NCBI RefSeq assembly: GCF_016863515.1
Contig: NZ_BOPA01000010.1
Coordinates: 124,001-188,000 of the forward strand
Length of the DNA stretch: 64,000 nucleotides
Direction of reading: 5' to 3'
From: Micromonospora gifhornensis
GTDB lineage: Bacteria > Actinomycetota > Actinomycetes > Mycobacteriales > Micromonosporaceae
This document shows, piece by piece, positions 38,236 through 49,700 of this stretch (positions within the stretch are counted from its first letter, which is position 1; every line of letters begins with the position of its first letter). Below the pieces are notes generated by a model. That model saw only the letters and a program-made list of their open reading frames with translations. It did no database searches and was not told the origin of the DNA. The translations under genes and the position numbers were made by a program.

Positions 38236-40035
38236 ATGCCGGACATGGCGGAGCCGCTGCTCGATCGGGCCCTGCGGGCCAGCCGCCGGTTGCGGGTCAA
38301 CGGGGAGCCCCGGGCCCACTATGTGATCTGCGGTCAGGATCCCCTCGCCTACTGGGTGGTGCGGGCGTTGCGGGGCAGCGAACCGCAGGCCGGTCGGCTG
38401 CGCATCACCCTGATCGTGCCGGGGCGGCAGCGTTCCCCCGCACCGGACGGCCGGGACCTGCCCGGCGTCGAGGTGATCCGGGCCGACCGGCTCGACGAGC
38501 ACACCTTCCGCCGGGCCAACCTGGCCGGGGCGGCCGGGCTGGCCCTGCTGCACCAGGACGACGTGGGCAACATGCACGCCGCGCTCTGCGCCCAGGAGGT
38601 CGAGCCCGGGTTGCGTCTGGTGGTGCGGATGTTCAACACCGGCCTGGCCAACGGGGTACGGCAGATCTTCCCCGACTCGGCGGTGCTGTCGGACGCCTCG
38701 ATCGCCGCCCCGGCCTTCGTGGCCGCCGCGCTCGGCGAGGTCGCGCCGACCCACTTCCGGCACGGCGGTCGCACCCTCTACCTGGCCCGCCGGGAGGACG
38801 TACGCCCCAACGAGGTCGTCTGCGGGGTGGCCGACACCCGTGATCCGCAGCAGGACCTGGTGTTGCCGACCGACGACCGGGCCGCCGACGTGGTGCTCGC
38901 CGAGGCCGCCGGCCGGCCCGTCGGCACCGAGTTGGCCGCCCGCAAGCTGGCGCGGGCGCGGCGACGACGCCGACCGGTGGCCATGGTGCTCCGGGCGATC
39001 CGCAGCTTCGCCACCCGCAAGATCGGCATCACGGTCATCCTGCTGCTCGCGGTGGTGGGGCTGCTCGGCGGGTTGTACGCCAACGCGGCACACGTCAGCC
39101 TGGCCGACGCGTTCTACCTGACCCTGGTCACCACCCTCACCGGGCAGGACCCGGACACCGCCAAAGGCGCTGCCGAGCAGGTCGTGCAGGTGATCCTCAA
39201 CCTCGCCGGACTGGCCCTGATCCCGTTGATCACGGCGGTGGTCGTCGACGGCGTGGTCAACGCCCGGCTGGCCCTGCACACCGGGCGGATCCTGCCCGAG
39301 CGGTCCGGGCACGTCGTGGTGGTGGGCCTGGGCAACATCGGCACCCGGGTGATGGCCCAGCTCAACGACTTCGGCGTCGAGGTGGTGGCGATCGACAAGA
39401 ACCGGGACGCGCGCGGCGCCGGGCTGGCCCGCCGGCTCGGCGTACCGCTGGTGGTGGGGGACGCCGCCGAGGAGGAGACACTGCGGGCCGCCTCGGTGGC
39501 CACCTGCCAGGCGCTGGTGGTGGTCTCCACCGACGACGGGGCCAACCTGCGGGCCGCCCTCAACGGCCGGGCCATCAACGACGAGCTTCGCGTGGTGCTG
39601 CGGCTGTTCGACGGCCACTTCGCCGAGCGGGTCCAGCGCGCCTTCGGCATCGGCACCTCCCGCAGCGTCTCCTACCTGGCCGCCCCGTCGTTCGCCGCCG
39701 CCCTGCTCGACCGGGCGGTGATCGCCACCATCCCGGTCGGCCGGCACGCCCTGCTGGTCACCGAGGTCGCGGTGGCGGCCGGTTCGGCCCTCGACGGCCG
39801 CCCACTCGCCGCGGTCGGCAGGACCGGCAGCGTACGGCTGCTCGCGCACGCCCGCCCCGGCCAGCGCTACGACTGGTCACCCGATCACCGCATGGTGATC
39901 GTGGCCGGGGACCGGCTGACCGTGGTGGCCCGGCGCGCCGGCCTGAACGCACTGCTCCGCGAGGCCGCCCCGCCCGAGGAGGAGATCACGCCCCCGGTCG
40001 GGACACCGCCGCTGCCGAGAGAGACCGAGGAGTGA
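38236..40035 (+). CDS. RCK (TrkA-N) double-domain membrane protein, potassium-channel-like
   Basis: This 599-residue protein has a first NAD-binding TrkA-N domain (ICGQDPLAYWVVRALRG), a two-helix membrane unit near residues 255-340 (GITVILLLAVVGLLGGLYANAA and VILNLAGLALIPLITAVVVDGVV), and a second RCK domain with GLGNIGTRVMAQLNDFGVEVVAID. The layout resembles bacterial K+ channel/CASTOR-like proteins. The expected TVGYG selectivity filter between the helices is absent; the loop reads YLTLVTTLTGQDPDTA. Ion selectivity is therefore unknown. ATG 38245 is an alternative start. Confidence 0.83.
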   Translation: MPDMAEPLLDRALRASRRLRVNGEPRAHYVICGQDPLAYWVVRALRGSEPQAGRLRITLIVPGRQRSPAPDGRDLPGVEVIRADRLDEHTFRRANLAGAAGLALLHQDDVGNMHAALCAQEVEPGLRLVVRMFNTGLANGVRQIFPDSAVLSDASIAAPAFVAAALGEVAPTHFRHGGRTLYLARREDVRPNEVVCGVADTRDPQQDLVLPTDDRAADVVLAEAAGRPVGTELAARKLARARRRRRPVAMVLRAIRSFATRKIGITVILLLAVVGLLGGLYANAAHVSLADAFYLTLVTTLTGQDPDTAKGAAEQVVQVILNLAGLALIPLITAVVVDGVVNARLALHTGRILPERSGHVVVVGLGNIGTRVMAQLNDFGVEVVAIDKNRDARGAGLARRLGVPLVVGDAAEEETLRAASVATCQALVVVSTDDGANLRAALNGRAINDELRVVLRLFDGHFAERVQRAFGIGTSRSVSYLAAPSFAAALLDRAVIATIPVGRHALLVTEVAVAAGSALDGRPLAAVGRTGSVRLLAHARPGQRYDWSPDHRMVIVAGDRLTVVARRAGLNALLREAAPPEEEITPPVGTPPLPRETEE

Positions 40036-40106
40036 GGTCCCACCTGTCCCGGCGGGCGCGTGAGCCGGTGCGCTCGCGGCTGCCGGGCGCGGAGTAAGGT
40101 GCGGCC

Positions 40107-40682
40107 GTGCTTGGTGGTGGGGTCGGACGGCGAGCCCGGGTGCGGCAGGTGCCCCGCCGGGGCGGGCCGCCATGGGGGGGCGTGCCGCGTCCGGTGTTGC
40201 GGTGGGCCCTGGTGGCGGCCGGTCTCGTGGTGGTGCTGACGGCCGGTTGGCTGCTCTGGCCGGACGACGAACCGCCGCCGCGTCAGCGGGAGTACCGAGC
40301 TGAGACCGCCTGCCTGCTCACCGGCGCTCAGGGAGTTGCCTCCCCGGAGGCCGGTCCGGTGTGGAGCGGGATGCAGGAGGCGTCCCTCGCCACGCAGGTG
40401 AAGGTGCAGTATCTGGAAGTGGATGGTCCGCAGACCGGGGCGCAGGCGGAGACCTTTCTGGCCGGTCTGGTGCAGAACCGCTGCGATGTGATCTTCGCGG
40501 TCGGCGCGGCCCCGGTCGCCGGAGTGCCGAAGATCGCTGCCCGCTATCCCCAGGCGCGTTTTGTTGCGTTCGGTGCCATCGAGCCGGGTCGGAATGTGTC
40601 GGTTGTGGACGATAGCGACCCGGAAGTGGTGCGGCAGCAAGCACATGACCTGGTTGTGGCGCTGACCCGAACGCCCTCCTGA
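40107..40682 (+). CDS. short BMP/PnrA-like substrate-binding protein, membrane-anchored
   Basis: This 191-residue protein has an N-terminal anchor (WALVAAGLVVVLTAGWLLW) and a domain like the N-terminal lobe of basic membrane proteins: CLLTGAQGVASPEAGPVWSGMQEASL and FLAGLVQNRCDVIFAVGAAPVAGVPKIAARYPQARFVAFG. Full BMP binding proteins have about 330 residues, so this one holds only part of the two-lobe fold and may not bind nucleosides as they do. It lies 109 bp before the RHS gene; a terminator separates them. Confidence 0.65.
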   Translation: MLGGGVGRRARVRQVPRRGGPPWGGVPRPVLRWALVAAGLVVVLTAGWLLWPDDEPPPRQREYRAETACLLTGAQGVASPEAGPVWSGMQEASLATQVKVQYLEVDGPQTGAQAETFLAGLVQNRCDVIFAVGAAPVAGVPKIAARYPQARFVAFGAIEPGRNVSVVDDSDPEVVRQQAHDLVVALTRTPS

Positions 40683-40698
40683 GCTCTCAGGTTTTTTT
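40678..40698 (+). terminator. intrinsic terminator with T7 tract
   Basis: CCTGA-GCTC-TCAGG followed by seven Ts. The stem overlaps the stop codon of the BMP-like gene. It separates that gene from the RHS gene. Confidence 0.75.
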
Positions 40699-40790
40699 CA
40701 GGATCTGTTCGTTCGGACAGCTTGTCGCGTGATCAGCTAGCCACAAAAATCCCCCGAGGATCATCAATATTCACGGGGGAGTGAGCGGCC

Positions 40791-43700
40791 ATGGGCCGAT
40801 CCTTGGGCAAGGCCGGTCGCCGCTCGGCGCTGGTCGTCGCTGTGGTCTTCGGGCTGACCGTCGCGGTGCCGCCTGATGTGGTGCGGCCCGGTGGGGAGTT
40901 TCCGCTCACCTGGCTGAGTTGGTTCAGGCAGTATCCGGCATGGTCCGCCTCCGCGGCCTTCCTCGGGCTGCCGGTGCAGCAGGCGGGTCGGCCGGTGCAG
41001 GTGGATCCCCAGGCGCCGGCTGCGGCGACCGATGCGCGACGTGGCGCCGGGCGAGCACCGAAGCCGGCCGCCGGCACGCTCGACTCGTACCAGCCGCATC
41101 AGATCGAGTCCACCCCGGACGAGACCGGAGTCGCCGAGCCCGGGTTCGACGCCCGCACCAGCAAGCGGGACGCGCGTCGGTCCAGCGCCCGCTCCGACGT
41201 CTACGTCAACGCGGACGGGTCGCTCACCAAGCGCACCCACAACCGTCCGGTCAACTATCAGGCCGCCGACGGCACCTGGCAGAAGATCGACTCCGACCTG
41301 ACCCGCCGCTCCGACGGACGCCTGCACGTCAAGGCGAACCGGCTGAAGCTCTCCGTGGCCGGGGAGCCATCCGTTGATGCCAACCGCAGCGCCGCCTCCG
41401 GCACCGGGAGCGGTGCTACCGCTCAGGAAGCGGAACTGGCCCGGCTCACCCTGCCGACCGGTGAGTCCGTCGCCTACCGGCTGGAGGGCAGCGCCATCGG
41501 TGCTCCCGAGGTGACCGGAGCCACCGCCTTCTACCGCGACGTCCTGCCGCACACCGACCTGGAGCTGACGACCTTCGACGCCGGGATCAAGGAAACCCTG
41601 ATCCTGCGGTCGCCGGAGGCGGCCTCGACCTGGGTGTTCCCCCTGGAATTGGACGGGCTGACGCCACGCCCGACGTCTGAGGGATCGGTGGAGCTGCTCA
41701 ACGGCGAAGGCAAGGCCGTCGCCTGGTTCCCGCACGGATCCATGCAGGACTCCAAGGTCGACCCGCAGTCCGGGGCACCGGCGGAGTCCTCGGCCGTCAG
41801 CTTCGAACTGGTGACCGTCGACGGCCAGCTGGCTCTGAAGGTCGTCGCCGACCCGGCCTGGCTCAACGACCCGGCGCGGGAGTACCCGGTCCGGGTGGAC
41901 CCGACCACCACCACCGGTACGACCGGCGATGTCTACGTCGACAACGACTCCAGCACGACCAACCACAACGGTGACAACCTGCCGGTCGGCACCTACAACG
42001 GCGGCACTGTCAAGGCTCGCTCATTCATCCACTTCGACGAGTTCGACGACGACGGCTTGATGGGCAAGCGGATCACCGCCGCGAAGCTGAAGCTCTTCCA
42101 CACCTGGTCGTACGACTGCACGTCACACAAGCCGTTCAACGTCCACCGGGTCAACGAGGCGTGGACGGTGGCGAACCTGACCACGGGAAGCTACCCCGGT
42201 CCGGCGATCTCATCGTCGATCGGTTCGCTGACGATCGCCGACAACTACCCGGCCTGCACGAACACCAACGCGGTCCGCAGCACCGGCAAGTGGGTCACCG
42301 TGCCGCTCGCCGTCGACACCTTCAACGACTGGTCGACGGGCGGGATGAACGAGGGCCTGGCGTTGACCGCGTCGGTGAGCGACTCGACCGCCTGGAAGCG
42401 CTTCACCGCCGCCAACTACTCGGCCGGAGCGTACAAGCCGTACCTGGAGTTGACGTACTCCAACAACGTCGCGCCCCAGATCAACCTGCGCTACCCGGGC
42501 AACAACGCGGTGGTCAACACGCTCACGCCGCAACTGCTGTCGCGGGCGGTCGACTCGGACAACTGGCCCAACAAGGGCTTCACCTACAACTACGTGATCA
42601 CTGACGCCGCGACCAACGCCGCCGTGGTGAACTCCGGCTGGGTGAGCTCTCCCACCTGGACCGTTCCGGCTGGCAAGCTGGCCTGGAACAAGACCTACCT
42701 GTACACCGTCCGGGTGTACGACAAGGTCAGCTACAGCGCGGTCTATCCCGCGTACGCGTTCACCACCTCCGTACCGCAGCCGTTGCTCACCACGAACCTC
42801 GCGCAGAACGCCGGTAAGGGCTTCGACCCGAGCGTCGGCAACTACACGACCTCGGCAACCGACGCGAGCGTCAGCACCGTCGGGCCCTCGCTGTCGGTGA
42901 CCCGCAGCTACAACAGCCTGGACACCCGCCGCGACAACGCCTTTGGCGCCGGCTGGTCGAGCCTGGTCGACGTGCGGGCGACCCAGGTCAAGGACGTCGC
43001 CGGCAGCGTGCAGTCGGTGCTTGTCACCTATCCCACCGGCCAGGACGTCGCCTTCGGTCGCAACGCCAACGGCACCTTCAGTCCGCCGTCCGGCCGGTTC
43101 GCCACCTTCATCGAGACCAAGGATTCCGGCGGCACGGTCACCGGCTACACGCTTACCGACAAGGACGCCACGGTCTACACCTTCGGTCGGGCGACCGGCA
43201 CCGGGGTATTCAAGGTCACCCGGATCGCCGACGCCAACGGCCGGGCGATGACCTTCTCGTACGACACGTCCGCGAAGCTGACGACAGCGACGTCGGCCTC
43301 CGGCCGCTCGTTGCACTTCACCTGGTCCACCCCGGCCGGGTCGACCAAGCCGCACGTCGCCACGGTCTACACCGATCCGGCCGTGCCCGGCGCCCCGAAC
43401 ACGGTCGCCACCTGGACGTACAGCTACGGCGCCAACGATCAGCTGACCAAGGTGTGCCCGCCGACCGATCACACCAAGTGCACCACTTATCAGCAGGACA
43501 CCACCTCGCAGTACGCCAACGCGGTGCTCAACGCCGGCCCGTACTCGTACTGGCGACTGGACGAGGGTGCCGGGGCGACCACCGCGGTCAGCGAGGTGCT
43601 GAGCAACGCGGGGGTCGACAACGCCCGGTACAACAACGTGACCCTCGGGCAGCCGGCCGCGCTGCCCGGCTCGACCGCGACCACGGCGACCTTCAACGGC

Positions 43701-46700
43701 ACCAGCTCACACGTCCAGTTGCCGGGGAAGCTGGTCGCCGACGGCCAGTACCAGTCGATCAGCATGTGGTTCAAGACGAGCACCCCGAACGGTGTGCTCT
43801 TCAGCTACCAGGCCGACGCGATCAGCAAGGGCACCACCGCCGGCAACTACACCCCGTCGCTCTACATCGGCAGTGACGGCAAGCTGCGCGGCGGATTCTG
43901 GACCGGCAGCGTCGCGACGATCACCACGGACGTCGCGGTCACCGACGGCGCCTGGCATCACGTGGTGCTGGCCGGTGCCGGTAACGTGCAGCGGCTCTAT
44001 CTCGACGGCGTGCTCAAGGGCACCCTGAACGGGACGATCGCCCAGATCGCCGGCGGGTCGGCGAACGTGCTTGTCGGCGCGGGCTTCGTCGGCGGCTCGT
44101 GGCCGACGCACGTCAACTCCGGTGCCAACCCGGCCAAGGCGACCTACTTCAACGGCTCCATCGCCGAGGTCGCGTTCTTCAACCAGGCCCTGACCGCCAC
44201 CACCGCCGCCGAGCTCAACAGCGTCGGTCGGACCAGTCATCCGGTCCTCAAGAAGGTGGTCCGCCCGTCGGGCGGGGTCACGGCCGAGATCGGCTACGAC
44301 AAGGTCAGCGGCCGGGTCGCCACGGTCACCGACGAGAACGGCGGGGTGTGGCAGCTGGGCAGCCCGACCGTCTCCGGCAGCAGCGACGTCTACGCGGCCT
44401 CGGTGCTCGGCGCCAAGCCGGCGGACTACTGGCGCCTCGGCGAGATCGAGGTGACCGACGCCGTCAACGAGGTGCAGGGCGGTACGGCCACCTACAACCA
44501 GGTCACCCTCGGGGTGGCCGGTCCGTTCAGCGACAGCAAGGCCGGATCGTTCAACGGCACCTCCTCGCATCTGGTCCTGCCGCCCGAGGACATGCCCACC
44601 ACCGGGCCCAACTCGGTCGAGATGTGGTTCAAGATGCCGTCCGGCAACAACAAGGGCGGCGTCCTCTACAGCTACCAGGCCAGCCCGATCAACGACCCCG
44701 CAGTGACCGGCAACTGGACCCCCGCGCTCTATGTCGGTACCGACGGGAAGCTGCGAGGTAGTTTCTGGACCGGCAGTTCCACCCGGGTGATCACCAGCCC
44801 GATAGCCGTCAACGACAACAAGTGGCACCACGTGGTGCTCTCCGCCGCCAGTAACACCCAGTCGCTCTACCTGGACGGCATCTCCGTCGGCAAGCTCGAC
44901 CACGCGCTCGTCACCACCGACGCCGTCAACGCGTACGTCGGGGCGGGCAAGTGGGCCGGCAACTGGCCCATGCACGGCACCGGAGACGTCGGCTACTTCC
45001 CCGGCTCGATCGCCGAGGTGGCGTTCTACCGTTCGCAGCTCTCCGCCGAGCAGGTGGCCACGCACTTCCTGGCGTCGAAGCAGACCGCCCCGGTCGCGGT
45101 GACCATGATCTCCGGCGTCGCCACCGCCTTCCCGATGCCGGTCTCCACCATCACCGTGACCGGGCCGACCGGTGAGACCACGTCCTACACGTACGACCTG
45201 GTCAACGGAAACCGGCTGGTGGCGCAGACCGACGGGTTGGGCAACACCACGAAGTTCGGCTACGACGTCGGCGGGTACGGAAACCTCACCTACGACCCGC
45301 GCGGTGTCTGGACCCAGGAACTCCAGGATGCCCGGGGCAACACCAAACAGGTCATCACCTGCCAGGACCAGTCCGCCGGCAGATGCTCGTCGGTCTACTA
45401 CACCTATTTCCCGGACGCGACGACCACCACCCTCACACCGGACGCCCGCAACGACCTGATGTTGACCCTGCGCGACGGTCGGTCGGCGTCGGAGACCGAC
45501 AACACCTACCTGACCAGCTACGGCTACGACACCAAGGGCAACCAGACCACCATCACCGATCCGCTCGGCCGGGTCACCCGCATGACGTACACCGACGGCA
45601 CCACGGTCGCGGCCAAGGACGGCGGGTTCGCGCCGCCCGGCCTGCCGGACACGGTGACCACGCCGGGTGGGCAGATCCAGCGGATCATCTACTACGCCAG
45701 CGGTGACATCGCCGAGGTCGTCGAGCCGGGCGGCAAGATCACCCGCTACGCGTACGACGGGCTCGGTCGGCTGCTCACCGAGACCGAGGTGACCGACACT
45801 CACCCCACCGGGCTCGTCACCAGCCGTACCTACGACCTGCTCGGGCGGGAGATCACCGAAACCGAGCCGGCCGTGACCAACCGGGTCACCGGCGCGGTGC
45901 ACACCGCCCACACCAGCACCACCTACGACGTGGACGGCAACATCACCGAGGTCACGGTCAGCGACCTGACCGGCGGCGACGCGCCGCGTACGACCCGGCA
46001 CACCTTCAACGCGTACGGGCAGGAGGTGTCGGTCACCAACGCGGCGAACCAGACCACCCAGTTCGCGTACGACCTGTACGGCCGGATCGTCACCGAGACC
46101 GAACCCGACGGCGGGGTCACCACCAGCACCTACGACGTCGAGGGCAACCTGCTCACCTCGACGGTGGTCGGCTTCACCGGCGACCCGAACAATCCGTCCG
46201 CGCCCCGCGATCTGGTCACCACCCAGCGGTCGTACGACCCGGCGGGCCGACTGGCCCGCGAGGTCGACTCGATGAACTGGGAGACCCGCTACACCTACAC
46301 CGACAACGGTCTTGAAGCGCGGGTGGTACGCGCCGACAACGCGGGCAACGAGTTCCTGATCGAGGAGAACTTCTACGACGCGGCCGGCAACGTGGTGCGG
46401 GAGGTGACGAACAACGGTCACACCACCACCACGACCACCTACGACGCGGCCGGCCGGACGATCTCCACGACGGTGGACCCGGACGGGCTGAAGCGAACCA
46501 CCACCCTGACCTACGACGCCGACGACAACGTGGTCTCCACCGCCTCCTCGGGCGCGGACGGCACGCCCACCAGCATCTCCGAGGCGATGTACGACAACGC
46601 CGGACGGGCGATCGCCGAAACCGAGTACACCTCCACGGCGCTGACGCCGGTGGCCCGGTGGAAGCTCGCCGAGACCGGGGGTACGAAGGCGGCCGACTCC

Positions 46701-49700
46701 GTCGGCAACAGCCCCGCTACCGCGCTCGGTGGCGTCACCTGGTCCACCGAGCGTGGTGGCTCCGCCGTGCTCGACGGCACCACCGGGTACCTCAAGTCGG
46801 GCCCGGTCGTGGACACCACCCGGGCGTACTCGGTCTCCGCCTGGGTGAAGCTCGCCACGAAGAACGCCGCCCTGGGGGACGAACAACTCGTCTTCTCCGC
46901 GCCGGGTGCGATCGGCAACTCCGCACTCAAGGTCTTCTACTCGCCGGTCAGTGACCGGTGGTATGCCGCCATGTCGGTTCGCAAGGCCGACGGCACCATC
47001 ACCTGGTTCGGCGGCGGCGGTCCACACGGATCCGCGGTGACGGGTACCTGGACGCACCTGACCCTCGCGGTGGATTCCGTCGGCAAGACGATGCGGCTCT
47101 ACGCCGACGGTGTGCTGCAAACCACGGTGAACGTCACCGAGAGCCTCAACAACGTGTCGACCGGCTTCACCATCGGTGGCGCCGACGGCTTCGGTTGGTT
47201 CCCCGGCTCGATCAGCGATGTGCAGGCGTACCAGAAGGCGCTCTCCGCCGCCGAGATCGGGCAGGTCAGGACCGGTGCCGTGCCCGCGGCGGACGCGCAG
47301 GTCATCCGGACCTCGCAGACCCTGGACTTCGACGGCCTGCCCACCTCCGTCACCGACCCGAACGGCAACACCACCTACTACGGGTACGACGAGGAAGGCC
47401 GGGCGGTGAAGACCACCTCCCCGGCGGCCCTGGTCGAGCAGGCCGGGCAGGTCTCGGCGATGGCCAACGCGGTCAGCTGGGTCGGCTACAACACTTTCGA
47501 CGAGCCGACCGACACCCGCGACGCCAACGGCAACTGGTCGGTGGTGGAGTACGACGCGGTCGGCCGGGTCGTGGCCGAGCAGGCCCCGGCGTACACGCCG
47601 CCGGGCTCGTCGACCCCGATCGTCCCGCGCAGCACCCAGGCGTACGACACGGCCGGGCAGCTCGTCTCCGTGACGGACCCGGCGGGCCGGGTGACCCGCT
47701 ACGAGTACGACCAACTTGGCCGGGTCTCCAAGACGATCGCGCCGAACGACGGTGCGAGCACCTACACCTACGACGACCTGGGCAACATGCTGTCGTCCAC
47801 CGACCCGACCGGAGCGGTCACCACCGCGACGTACGACTACCTGGGTCGGACGGTCACCACGACGGAGGTCGTGCGGCAGCAGGGCACGAACCACACCACC
47901 CTGTACGCCTACAACGCGCAGGGCTGGCCCTCGGTGGTCACCAGCGCGACCGGCGTGACCAGCAGCACCGAGTACAACGTGCTCGGTGAGCCGACCTCGG
48001 TGCTCGACGGCGCCAACAACCGGACCCGCTACGAATACGACGCGGAGGGCCGGACGACCAGGAGCATCCGGCCGGACGGCTCGTACTCCACAGTCGATTA
48101 CGACCTGGCCGGGCGGGCGATCCGCACGACCGAGCGCGCCCCGGGCGGTGCCCTGCTCTCCGAGCAGGTGGCCCGCTACGACCGGGCCGGCAACATGGTG
48201 TCCAGCACGGATGCGCGCGGTACCACCACCACCTTCGAGTACGACGCGACGGGCGTGCTGACGAAGCAGATCCAGCCGATCTCCGCATCGGATTCGATCG
48301 TCACCACATTCGGCTACGACCTGGAAGGCAACCGCACCCGGTTCACCGACGGGCGGGGCAACGCCTTCTACACGACGTACAACTCGTGGGGGCTGCCCGA
48401 GTCGCAGATCGAACCGGCCACCAGCGCCCACCCGAACCCGGCCGACCGCACCTTCACCATCGAGTACGACGACAGCGGTCTGCCGGTGCGGCAGATCCTG
48501 CCCGGCGGGGTCACGGTGACCAACTCGTACGACGAGTCGGGCCAGCTGATCCGGCAGGCAGGTGCCGGTGCCGAGGTGCAGACCGAGGAGCGGGAGTTCG
48601 GCTACGACCTGGCCGGTCGGATGACCTCGCTGTCCGGTCCCGGTGGCACCAACACGATCAGCTACGACGACCGTGATCTACCGGTGTCGGTGACCGGCCC
48701 CTCCGGGAACTCGGCGTTCGGTTACGACGCCGACGGGCGCCTCGCCTCCCGGCAGGACGCGGCCGGCACCACCTCCTACGGGTACGACGTGGCGGGACGG
48801 CTGTCGACGCTGGCCAACCCGACGGCCGGCGTGCAGATGGCCTACACCTACAACACGCTGTCCCAGGTCACGAAGATCACGTACGGCTCGAACGGCAACA
48901 CCCGCAACTTCACCTTCGACCCGCTGCGCCGGCTCAACGGCGACGAACTCAAGTCGCCGTCCGGGGCCTCGCTGGCGAAGATCTCGTACGACTGGGATCT
49001 CAACGGCAACATCATCGCCAAGACCACGACCGGCTTCGCCGGTTCGGCGGCGAACACCTACACCTACGACCTCGCTGACCGGCTGACCTCGTGGAACAAC
49101 GGCAGCACGATCACCGCGTACGCGTACGACAAGTCCGGTAACCGGGTGCAGAACGGCAGCAAGCTGTTCAACTACGACCAGCGCAACCGGCTGATCAACG
49201 CCGACGGCGTCGGGTACACCTACACCGCACGCGGCACCCTGGCCCAGGCCGGCGCCAACATCACCCGCACCGATGCGTTCGGGCAGGTGATCGAGCAGCA
49301 GTCCACCAACGGCACGCAGACCTACACGTACGACGGTCTCGGTCGGGCGATGCGGCCCGGGCACTCGTACACCGGGCTCGGCAACGACCTGGCCGCCGAC
49401 GCCTCCGCGAGTTACGTGCGTGGGCCGTCCGGTGAGGTGGTCGGTGCCGCCTCCGGCGGTGACAAGCGGTTGGTCTGGACCGACCTGCACAGCGACGTGG
49501 TCGGCCAGTTCAGCCCGACCGGTACGGCGCTGACCGGCTCGGTCACCTACGACCCGCTCGGCAAGGTGCTGAACACGGTCGGCCTGCTGGGGCAGCTCGG
49601 CTACCAGTCGGAGTGGACGGACGCGCTGACCAACCGGGTGAACATGCACGCCCGCTGGTACAACACCGACACCGGGCAGTTCGACACCCGGGACACGGCC

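Noticed and set aside
43707-48431. A very long open frame (about 1570 codons) on the minus strand opposite the RHS gene
   Set aside because: It is a by-product of GC-rich codon usage in the RHS gene on the plus strand. Its translation is Arg/Gly/Val-rich with no family motif and has no ribosome site.
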